The notes below the pieces were generated by a model. It made no database searches and was not told the DNA's origin. It saw nothing but the letters and a program-made list of their open reading frames with translations. From positions 98,314,501 to 98,378,500 of the forward strand of contig CM075346.1 in the NCBI GenBank assembly GCA_037693485.1: 64,000 nt of DNA, given 5' to 3'. Positions 45,101 through 54,900 of this stretch are shown here, piece by piece (the stretch's first letter is position 1; each line of letters starts with the position of its first letter). Origin of the DNA: Kitagawia praeruptora. Its lineage: Eukaryota; Streptophyta; Magnoliopsida; Apiales; Apiaceae. A program made the translations under genes and the position numbers.

Positions 45101-46624
45101 TGCCTGAGATTCAATGCTTAGAAGAAATCTCAGATGGTGAAAGGCAAGCCAGAATAGAAGCTTTGGAAAAGATCAACAAGGAGACTAGTGAAAGAATTCT
45201 AAGGACAGAGAGGATGATCAATGAATCAATTGCATCATCTCTGTTTCTTAATGCTCAATCTTCTGCTCCAACAATATCAACCACAATCATGAAGGTGCTC
45301 ACTCCAAAGATTGTGGCTCCTACATTCTATGATGCTGAGCCATCATTTGTCAAAGAATTTGAACCAGCCATCAAAACCAGAGCCTACTCACCACCAAAGG
45401 AAAATGGGAAGAACAAGCTTCAATTGGACTACCCATTTCCCAAGAATGATGAAGAAAAGCTAATGGGAAAAACAATCATGGAGTTCAAAGTACAGACAAA
45501 TAAGAGTGTAAGAGATTGGATGGCTATAATCATGAGGAATGGAAAAGTATTAAATATATCCAACAGCCATCCTAGATTTGTGGAAGCTAAAAGAGAAGAA
45601 GTCTCCAGAATCCAAAGGGAAGCCCATCCAAGTACAAAAAATCAATATGAAAACTCAGATGAGAAGCAAGCTAGGCTGGCTCAAGAGTTAATGGATGAGG
45701 TAGAGGTTGAAATGAAGGAACCTGAGGAAGTTCTCAAATCCAAACCTAAAAGAAGGAAAGCTAAAACCAAGAGGGTTCTTTCTCCAGAACCCCCTCCAGA
45801 AAAAGAAACCATTGGCTCATCAGTACCTATATCTGCAACAGTAATCGACCCAACTGTAAACTTTCATGGTAACCTCATAATGCCCAAAGAAGAACCAATG
45901 AATTTTGATTCAATTGAAGTTCCTTCATTCTTGCTGAATCCAAAACAGAAGAAAAGGGCTCTAAAGAAGCAACTTTCAAAGGGACCAGTTCAAGTTGCTA
46001 GGGTACCTGCTACTGTCAAACAACCAATCTTGGAAAACAAAGAAGACTTTATCTATCAGGCAGAAATTGAAGAATACTCTGGCATGAATCTATATTTGGA
46101 TGAATTGTCAGAAGTAAGAGGAATTGACAAGTACAAGAATCAGCCTGAGAGATTAGTGTTTGTCTACAAGGGAGGAAGTCAGAGGACATGGCCATTATAG
46201 AAGGTTCTTGGAGAGAATTATCATACACTGACCAAAGTGTTCTCAGCATTCAAGAGACACAGGGTTCTCTGAGACAGCCAGAAGGGAGATAATCAGCAGA
46301 ATAGAAGAAATAAGGAGAGAATGGAACTCACCCTCAAGTCTACCAAAGAAAATGAAGATCCCATATAATGGATAGAAAATCCACATTCAACCCTTTTGGA
46401 TGATGGAGTTCAGGGATGAAGAGGGCACTAGGAGATTCTTCAGGTTAGAAGACCAACTGTCAAAGGCTAGTTCTGATTACCTAAGATGGTTACAACTAAA
46501 GCTAAATCCAAAAGTTGTTGAAGAAGATACCTTCTATAGGCAAATTCAAGTGCAAATTGAGTCCAACTCTGCCAAGGAAGGAAAGTCAAGGGTGCAGCCA
46601 ACCAGAGAGAGGAAACATCATTAA
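42140..46624 (+). pseudogene. Sirevirus A third ORF (often called envelope-like), frameshifted
   Basis: The first frame (42140-42991) encodes a compact domain (NNFAAFVDTANAPEVYHI, NYVVNSDVLTACLKL) related to the start of the Sirevirus B third ORF. Near 42955-42990 reading moves to another frame that stays open to TAG at 46198-46200; a single-base indel explains it. That part is low complexity and Ser/Thr/Gln-rich, with a stretch of TCAACGGATA-derived STD/PLT repeats (43725-43870). Coiled coils (about 44560-44900, 45130-45240) and a basic cluster KSKPKRRKAKTKR follow. Remnants of the C-terminus persist to 46624. I see no signal peptide or convincing membrane helix, so an envelope role is not supported by sequence. 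Function unknown. Confidence 0.8.
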
Positions 46625-46800
46625 TCTGCTCAATCTAAAGGAACACATCTCTGATAAGTTTCTTAAAGCTTTCTGTTGTTAATTTTTGTAGCTTAATACA
46701 ATTTTTGCATACTGTAGTGTATATATCTTTAGGAATGTTTTGTTATCATCAAGGTTCTGAATTTATGCTTTATTGCCATCAAGTATAAATTGGGGGAGAT
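46625..46800 (+). other. 3' untranslated region and polypurine tract of Sirevirus A
   Basis: AT-rich with no ORF, ending AAATTGGGGGAGAT directly before the 3' LTR; GGGGGAGA is the polypurine tract. Confidence 0.8.
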
Positions 46801-47781
46801 TGTTAGGAATATGTTGTAGTTGATGATAACTTAACATTCAAGCAAAATTGTATAAGTCAAGTTTTGTAACTATCAACGGATAAGACTTTATAACTATTCG
46901 TTGACAGGTAGCTCATCAACGGATGAGGTTTTGTAGCATACTGCAATATCTCTATTTATCAGTTGATAGTGTTTTTGTTCAGAGTCATGTTGACCATCAA
47001 TGGATAGGCAGAATAGGGTAGCCAATTGTAAATAAGCTATGCTATGTAATTCTGTCTAAGTGAAAGTGTATCAACGGATAAGAATAGGGCTCTATCAACG
47101 GATACAACTCAAATCTACTCGATCAACGGATAAAGCTCAAACTACCGTCAACGGATAATTGTGCACAACATTAACGGATAATCATTGTCACTTTATCCTA
47201 TGCTAGCTGGGAATTAGCAGTTGATAAGGACAGGTTTGACTGACAGATCACATGGGTTGATAGTAGGTATAAAAAGCAGTATGGCAGCCATGCTTTGGAA
47301 ACACAGAAGAAAGAAGCATTCCATTTACACAGTACATACAAGAAAGGTGTAGGGGACATATCTGTTCACAAGGACAACCTTTCGGCTACATGTGGATTTG
47401 GAGTGGAGTAGCAAGTCAACTTGAATTAGATTAATATTATCTTATTCCTGTAGCACTTGTAAACTTGGGATATATAACCAAGTGTAGCAACTCGTTAGAC
47501 AGCAAGAAAACAGACATATTTGCTTAGGGTTTCTTGAATATTCTTAGAAGCAAAGAGTTGTAAAACAGAAGCTGTGTACATTTGTATCACAGGGTTTTCT
47601 TCAAATAAAAGTCTCAGGTGGTACATTTAACCACCTGATTTTTATGTGTTTGTGAACCATTTCTATTCAACAATTATTTCTCTATAGATTTCTGTGGTTT
47701 TTATCAGAAATTTATAACTATCAAGAATTGTATTCAACCCCCCCTTCTACAATTATACAAGTGTGTAATCTGGGAATAACA
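46801..47781 (+). repeat. 3' LTR of Sirevirus A
   Basis: 981 bp, same termini as the 5' LTR with about a dozen substitutions (for example AACTATCAACGG versus AACTGTCAACGG) and compensating one-base run-length changes. Followed by TTTCC. Confidence 0.95.
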
Positions 47782-48038
47782 TTTCCTTTTGCCGGCTTGT
47801 AACTTGTAATACTCACGTGAATTACTTTCAATGATGATCACATACATATTATTTTATTCAAATGTACTGATATGTGAAAACGCTAACTAATGTTTTGTTT
47901 TAAACCAGAACGCTAATTTAAATATTGTTTTGGGTTAAAAACGCTATTTAAAATGGTGTTCTGAACCTAAAATGCTACTTTAAGTGATGTTACCAATTTC
48001 AAAATTTTAAAAAATTTAAAAAAAATCAATTAAAAAAT

Positions 48039-48470
48039 TGAATCCGGCGGCCTGATTTTCAAACGCTAACGCGTTTAAAATTCAGGATAAGTTAGGGTTT
48101 AGGGTTTACAACCCTAAACCCTAAGTTCGTATACGGTTTATTCGTCGTTCAAAATATTTCTAAAACCTAAAATGGAAACGTTGAACCCCAAAAGTTAATT
48201 GTTGAACCCCTAAATTTAATTAAAATTATATTTTTTAAATTAAAAATTTTAATTAAAAAATTGAATCCGACGGCCTGATTTTTAAACGCTAACGCGTTTA
48301 AAAATCAGGATAAGTTAGGGTTTAGGGAACCCTAAACCTTAAACCCTAAATTCGCATACGATTTATTCGTCGTTCTGAATATTTCTAAACCCCAAAATGA
48401 AAATATTGAACCCCAAAAATTAATTAGTGAACCCCTAAAATAATTAAATTTGTATTTTTTAAATTTAATA
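48039..48470. repeat. Duplicated ~222-bp unit with hairpins and telomere-like motifs in the MULE arm
   Basis: Units start TTGAATCCGRCGGCCTGATTT at 48039 and 48261. Each has a 16-bp-stem hairpin (CCTGATTTTCAAACGC and its complement), then TTAGGGTTTAGGG facing CCCTAAACCCTAA. The TTTAGGG tracts are short and inverted, so they are not a telomere. Confidence 0.8.
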
Positions 48471-49162
48471 AATATATTTTTAATTGAGTTTTTGATTATA
48501 AATTTTTAAAATTATTTGCAAATATATATTTACAATAAAAAAAAAGGAAAAAAGGAACCTACCCAACAATTGTTGTGTCTATGCCCAAAAGTCAAAACGC
48601 CAATAAAACAACTCAACTGGAAACAAACTATAATCTTGCGTTTTGAAATTGAAGACAGTATTTAATGTAGCGTGTTTTGCAATTGAACACAGTATTTAAT
48701 GTAGCAACGCTGGACGCATTAGCGTTATTGAATAAAAATTTAAAACGCGAGACACAAATGTGTCTTGAAGTGATATTTAGGACCAAGTTTTTGAGTTATG
48801 ATATTTAGAACCATTTGTTTTGAATTTGTGATATTGGGGGCTTTTATTCCGAGTCTCTACCATTGCACGTGCAAATTATTTTTTTTATTGTACTTAAATT
48901 TAGTTATTTAAATATAAATTATTTCAAAAGCATGGTTATTAAAAGAGGATTCATTAATTTTCGGGTCATTTTCGGATTTCGGGTTCGTGTCTGATTGTAC
49001 CTGATAGTTTCGGGTTGAATATTTGTTGACCCAAATTCGTATTTTCTCGAATTGGGTTCGTGTCGTATTTCGGGTTGGATCAGAAATTACCACCCCTACT
49101 CTTAGTAGGTGTGGAACGAAGTTTGTATATAGTTATATTTTTTTTTGTATATCGTTACATAA

Positions 49163-49258
49163 AAATCCAATATTGTGTTTTGAGTTTTGTTTTATAAATC
49201 ATTCAATCTGAAATCCAATATTGTGTTTTGCGTTTTGTTTTATAAATCATTCAATCTG
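49163..49258 (+). repeat. 48-bp tandem duplication
   Basis: Two units, 49163-49210 and 49211-49258, are identical except for GAG/GCG in the middle. The surrounding 49107-49299 shows no gene. Confidence 0.9.
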
Positions 49259-49299
49259 AAACTAACAAGCTCTTTTGAGATGTATCTTGTTAGTTGTTA

Positions 49300-49558
49300 C
49301 TCCCTCTGTCTCGTTTTACTTTTCTTATTTGAAATGTCGGGATTGTTCATAACAAGAGACAAATTACTAATTTACGTTTAATCTATAAGATCAAATATAG
49401 TCATGAGTGATCTTGTTGGATTCGTATTTATGAGTACTTTAATACAGTGAAGTTTTTATATCTAAAACTAATACGAAATTGAAGATATTAACGATCAAAA
49501 GTACGCGTTGGCAAACGTGTCCAGTCAAAACAGGAATGATATTTAGGGACGGAGGGAG
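49300..49558. mobile_element. Stowaway MITE, second copy
   Basis: 259 bp. Ends CTCCCTCTGTCTCG and, reverse-complemented, CTCCCTCCGTCCC, flanked by TA (49298-49299, 49559-49560). The interior matches the copy at 32699-32956 in opposite orientation (shared GGACACGTTTGCCAACGC block). Confidence 0.93.
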
Positions 49559-49577
49559 TACTTGTTACAGAAAAATC

Positions 49578-49951
49578 GGGTGTTTGAGATTGCTTAAAAT
49601 AAGTTACTTTTGATTTAATGGGGGTATTTTTAACTTAAAGGAGAAAGTAAATTATTTACTTTAAGTTGAATGAAAGTGTTTGGGTAATTTTACTTAAAGT
49701 TAAATGGGGGTTTAATAATTTTGACTTAAAGTGAAATTTGACTTAAAAAAAATTTAAAATTCATGATCTTTTAAGTTTGACAAGAATTGTGAAAAAAAAA
49801 AATCCATAAATCGTAAGTCAAAAGTACCTAAATGGAAATTATGACTTAAATCAGTTTTTTAACTTAAAGCCGGCTTAAAGTCGGAGGAGACAAACGGACC
49901 AAAACTGACTTAAAACTGAAAACTCCTTTAAGGAGCATCAGCCAAACACCC
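49578..49951. mobile_element. Probable MITE with GGGTGTTTG ends
   Basis: The left end GGGTGTTTGAGATTGCTTAAA faces the right end CAGCCAAACACCC. CTTAAAGT-like repeats run through the interior. I cannot find a convincing target duplication, so the superfamily is open. Confidence 0.5.
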
Positions 49952-51378
49952 TCCTAAAAGCTTAATTGGCTTAATTTCATACTATTCTTTTGAAAAATAA
50001 CAAGAATAGATTGAAAAATAAAATCGAACTTAATTTTTTTTGACCCTCTGTAACATAACTGATAACACTATAAATTCAATTATATACAAAATAAAAGCAG
50101 TACACATAGATATTTGGAGCTTTTAATGTCAAACAAATGCTAAGTATCCTTTTATTTTGCTAGGTACACCGTACATATATGTTATTTTATATTTGTTCAA
50201 TCTATTATATATATAGGCCATTATTCTAGAGAGGACCTCCTTAGGTGGAGAATATGAGAGAAATTACTGTTTTAATATCAGCCTTTGGATCACAATTTAA
50301 TCCAATGGCTCAGGTTATTTTACTCTTTAATCATTTAAAAAAAAAATACGTAGTAGTAGCCGTTAGTTGTATGTATAGTTCCGTTCATCTCTCCGATTAA
50401 AGTCCAGCGGTAATTTCTCCGAAGATATCTCTCCGATTAAAGTCAACCGGTAGTTGTATCTCTCTCACACTCTTCATCAAATCAATTCGCTCTTCGTACG
50501 ATCTCCTTCTCTCGCTTTCTTTGATCTTCAACGGAATCGATGGCGTCTTCATCAAATCAACCTCCAAACTATGATTCTGCTGTTGATTTTGAGTGTTTAT
50601 CAGGTTTCAATCTTTAACCTTTAGTTTTGTACATATAATTTGTTAATATATGCTTCGATTCTGTAGTAGAATCAACTGATATCCTCAAAACTATGCTTCT
50701 ACTGTATATTGAATTCTCATCGTGATTGAACCTTTATCCTTCACTAAATTTACTAGCTTATGTTTTGATTCTGTAATAGAATCAAAAATTATGTTTGTTA
50801 CATATTTAGTTGTTCTTCTGAATTTTAATTTTATTTTACAGTTTCTGATTCTCTTATCTAATGTAAACAACCTGTAAGTTTCTTCAATGATCAGTTAGTA
50901 CTATTCATCTTATTTTCATTTGACTTTTTATGGCAAAAGTTCATATTTGTGCGCATATGCTCCCTTTAAAAGTTAGCTGGATTGAATGATTAGCAATAAT
51001 TGTTTTATACATATCTTTCGATTTTTAGAGAATTCTATAGTAGAATCACAAATAAATTTACGATTTTATAGGCTTTAGTATTCCATTGTATTCTATAAGC
51101 TTTACGATTTTCACTGCTTCTGATTAACACTTTGATTCTACAAACAACAATTACTTTGACTCTACATCCAACAATTACTTTATTATGTCAGTAGTTGTCT
51201 TGGCTCTACAATAGCATCAAAATAGTTGCATAGTCAGTTTTTGTGATTTCAACCTATGTAGTTTTAAAATTATATTTGGTTCTTTTATTGAACCACATAC
51301 AGTTGACCAAATTTGAGTAGTCATAGTAGCTTGTATCTGCTACGATTAATATTGAACCTAAAGGCATATCAAGGAATT
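49952..51378 (+). other. Unassigned DNA with a possible first exon at 50540-50603
   Basis: After AT-rich sequence, 50215-50260 (CTAGAGAGGACCTCCTTAGG) looks like a transposon end. A pyrimidine-rich leader precedes ATG at 50540, which opens MASSSNQPPNYDSAVDFECL and then meets a good donor (CAG|GTTTC, GT at 50604). No downstream exon could be joined with confidence. The sequence then shows short foldbacks GATTCT-n-AGAATC near 50658, 50769 and 51030. It is cut at 51378 by Sirevirus B. It may be the 5' end of a host or transposon gene. Confidence 0.3.
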
Positions 51379-51879
51379 TGTTGCCCAGTAAATAACAATT
51401 GTAGAAGGGGGGTTGAATACAATTGTATAAGATTTTCGACTTAAAACAAATAACACAAGTATGAATCAATAACAGCTTTATTAATTCTGATATAAAACTG
51501 TTACACAACTCTCTTAAGAAATTCTTATGTTCTTAAGAGCTGCTAGGTTACAAGATAAATCGTGTAAGCGAATACATAATGTAAAACCTAAACTGTATTT
51601 ATATAGAGTACACAGTTACACTATCAATTACAAGATATTATAAATCAATTACATATATCTCTGAAAGCATATCTTGTATCATAGCTGCATTCCTACAAAT
51701 TAGGAACCGACATATCAATCTTTCTTGATCTCTGGTCTGATGAGAATCTTCCTGAAATCCTGACCAGCTTCTAATCCTGATGATAATCCAATACTGACGT
51801 TGTATTCCTGATGACGTCAGCATCAGTATCTGATCAGTAATACCCAGATCCTGATCATCACTTGAATCAATATCTAACA
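51379..51879 (-). repeat. 3' LTR of Sirevirus B (501 bp)
   Basis: On the minus strand it starts TGTTAGATATTG and ends TTTACTGGGCAACA. A TATA box (TATATAAATAC) lies near 51596-51606 on the minus strand. Its upstream half is rich in ATCAGTATCTGAT, CCTGATGA and GACGTCA motifs (51730-51868). Confidence 0.8.
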
Positions 51880-51892
51880 ATCTCCCCCAATT
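51880..51892 (-). other. Polypurine tract of Sirevirus B
   Basis: The minus strand reads AATTGGGGGAGAT directly before the LTR, as in Sirevirus A. The rest of 51893-51959 is 3' UTR. Confidence 0.85.
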
Positions 51893-51959
51893 TGTTCTTT
51901 ATAAAACAAAGCACAAATTCCTTGATTCAAGATGTCAAAAACTCAAAACAAAATACTTT

Positions 51960-54900
51960 CTAAAAATCATCAGGAACAGTTTCAGAAATTCTTTGATAAA
52001 ATAGATTCAGTCTCAAGAATTCAGATAACAATTCTTCTTCCTTGCTTTCAAGAACTTGAATCAGTTTCTTCTTCAGATTTTTGAGTTCTTCATCTTCCTC
52101 ATTAATCTGATAGATAGCTGCCCTGAGATTCTGAATTGAGCTTCTTGGAAGATCTAAGTCACCTAGCAATACATAAGCAATTTCCTTCCCATCTGGATTT
52201 AGAGACAGTTGTTCCATGCCTAGATACACTTCTCTAACAGTTGTACCTTTCTTCATTTCAATCTCTATATCTCTTAAATTTAAGTACATGGGAATATAAT
52301 TGCCATCATACCTCGTTCCTCCATCCATGAATCTCTGTCTAATCTTCCTGTAAATCATGACACACCAATTGTGGTAAACTTCTCTTTCACTAACATTTAT
52401 TCTTTTACTTCTGAGAAGATACAGAACATATTTCAGCTCTTTTGCAGATTTACACAACAATTCATGAATAAGAATCTTCTTCACACTTCCATCTTTCATG
52501 AAGTACACCAGCTTTTCTATTTTCTTTGCATCAGCATGACAATCAGCAATGATAGCAACAGCTTCAAATTTCCAGAGATGATCTACAGTTAACTCATCCC
52601 CAATCTTGTCAACTAGAGCATGTTGATCAGTTTGTGCAATGAAAATAACCAGTGCATGACTATATCCAATTCCTCCTCTAGTGCCAGGTTCCCATCCTCT
52701 CAAACCAGATTGCATACTCACCCATTTTGGTGGACTTTCAGCAATAAATGTAGTAGACTCTGATTTAACAATCAGTAATTCATTGATCAAAGAAGACTCT
52801 GTTATCAGTCCAGCCGATTTGAACACAACTGGTTTCCTATAATCAACCTTATTCTCCTCCTTTTTCTTACTCTTCTTCTTCTCATTTGTTGGATAATCCT
52901 GCTGATGTTCAGGAACAGATCTATCTTTATCATACCATAACTTCCTGTTTGATCTATGAACATTTCTTAAGTAATCTCTGGTTGTTATCCTTTCTGCTTC
53001 TCTGGCTTTAGTTCTGATTTCACTTTCTTTCTCAAATCTTCTGAAGTTTTCTTGTTCATTCTCCAGTATATCTTCAAAAACTTCTATATTGTGAAATTCA
53101 ACTACAACCTTAAGAATCATAATCTTAAGTTCTTTTGAAATTTCAGCCTCTTCAGAATCAGAAACAACATCAGGAATTGAACCAACGACTGACTTCTCAT
53201 TAGATGCAGTAGATTGAACAGCTACCTTACTCTTTCTTTTCAAAGGCAAAATCTCCTCTTCAATTTCTTCAGGAGCATTGAATATGTTGTCTGGAGTTGA
53301 TGCAAGAGATAGTGGAGTTTTCTTCTTTTCATTTTCAGAAACATCTTTCAATTTGATTCCACTAGATCTTGTTTGCCTTGTACTTGTTTGAGCAGATAAT
53401 CTTCCTCTACTTCTGTATCTTCCTCCTCTGCCTCTTCCTCTTCTTGCAGCAGGAGCTTCATTCTGTTTTGCAAACTCTTCAAAGATCCTGTTCTGTTCTT
53501 CTAAGAACTCATCAGTGGTCATGTTTGGATTTTCTCCAGTAGATAAGACAAGTGCTTTCTCAGCATGATACTGTTGAACTCTTTTGTCTTTATGAAATAG
53601 TTTAAGAACACGACCATCCCCAGTGTCAAGTTCATGAAACAGATTAGCAACATCTTCATCCTGTTCCACATACACATCATCCTCAGGAATAGTTGACAGA
53701 GTTTGACCAGGTGTCACAAACCGTTCTTCTTTTGGATTCTGAGAGTTTGACCAGGTGTCACAAACTGTTCTTCTTTTGGATTCTGAGATTGCATCATTGT
53801 CGTCACTGTCTTCTTTCCAGATCTAGAAACGTGAGTTGACTGCTTAGTTTGAGTATTAGTTCTCTTTGTTACTAAAGCAACATCAAAGGTTTCAACTTTA
53901 TGATATGACTTAGCACCACCATCATTTCCAGAATTATCATCATCCTCCTTTTGTACAACTGGATTAGGTGAGCATTTTGTTTTGATTACCTTCTCCCCCT
54001 TTTTGACATCAGCATCTTCCGTAATGAAGAAAGACAAAATAAGCTTGAGGGTTTCATCAATAGTATCAACTTTTGATTCCAAGACAGTCATTCTAGAATC
54101 CATTCTCTTGTCAAGGGCTTTAATATCATCAGCAAGAAGGCGTGCTTGAGAAGCAGTAGCAGATATAGAAACTGATGTTTGAATACCCGCTTGAAATTTA
54201 TCAGTTACAGCCTTCATAGAGTCAAGCTCACTCTTCAATCCCTTAGCTAGAAGAGCATTTGTTTTGAGAAGAGCCTTGAGTTCAGGAGTTTGCATCCTCG
54301 TAGCAATATGACCAGAATGAAAAAGAGCATTTTGAAAATTCATCTCAGCAGTCGGTACATTCCATTCTGTATCCCATTCATATCCCTTTGCAGCTCGAGT
54401 ATCAGGAGGAAGAATTGAACTATACTCCCCTCTGAATTCTTCTTGAGTCATTGTCTACATGTATCTACTTGAAGACCCATAAGTAGATTGAAGACTTGCT
54501 TTTATAGCTGCCTGCATTTGCTTTGTTTCAAGATCAGCATGATCATCATCATCATCATCTGAGCCACCACCAGCCTCAGAAAGTTTATTTTCAACATTGT
54601 CATCAGGAAGCATAACACCTTTCATTTTCAAAACACCAGTAGATACAGCTGGTGAATCCAGATGCCCTGCAAGCAAATTAGTAACATTTCCTAAATCTCT
54701 CGTTTCTTTTAAAGTGATCTCATCACTTCTCACAATGTTACCTAAGTTACTTTCAATAGCAACTTCTACCTCACTAGAAGTTAATAACTTCTCACTCTTT
54801 TCTACCTCTCCTTTTGCCAGTTCAGGAGACTGCCTCTCATCACTCTTCTTTTTCTCTAAATGTTCACTCTCAATCTCACAAGAAAGGTTCTGGCTCATTA

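Larger units (their letters stand above)
34824..47781 (+). mobile_element. Sirevirus-type Ty1/copia retrotransposon A (12,958 bp)
   Basis: Two 981-bp LTRs (TGTTAGGAATATG...GGAATAACA) are flanked by TTTCC at 34819-34823 and 47782-47786. The order gag, protease, integrase, reverse transcriptase, RNase H, third ORF is that of the Sirevirus group of Ty1/copia. Roughly a dozen differences between the LTRs suggest a fairly recent insertion, yet gag, pol and the third ORF all carry inactivating changes. Confidence 0.95.
34549..48849. mobile_element. Mutator-like (MULE) non-autonomous element, split by a Sirevirus
   Basis: The 9-bp target duplication CGAGTCTCT is at 34540-34548 and 48850-48858. Terminal inverted repeats of at least 50 bp share CCC, ATATCACAAATT and TGGTYC blocks. 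Own length without the Sirevirus is ~1338 bp. No transposase is seen. The right arm (47787-48849) holds a duplicated ~222-bp unit with telomere-like motifs. Confidence 0.82.
34155..49098. mobile_element. hAT-type non-autonomous element, split by a MULE
   Basis: The left terminus TAGGCGTGGCAATTTC and the right terminus, reverse-complemented, TAGGGGTGGTAATTTC form inverted repeats. They are flanked by the identical 8-bp CTCTTAGT at 34147-34154 and 49099-49106, the hAT target duplication length. Without the nested MULE the element is ~634 bp, rich in TCGGGTTCGT-like units and non-coding. Confidence 0.82.

Noticed and set aside
42140..46200. Retroviral-type envelope glycoprotein in Sirevirus A
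   Set aside because: No signal peptide, membrane helix or cysteine/glycosylation pattern seen; called only a third ORF.
48091..48345. Interstitial telomere
   Set aside because: Only two or three TTTAGGG units facing their complement within a duplicated transposon unit.
51638..51880. Minus-strand ORF within the Sirevirus B LTR
   Set aside because: It begins at the LTR end and consists of motif repeats; no counterpart in the Sirevirus A LTR.
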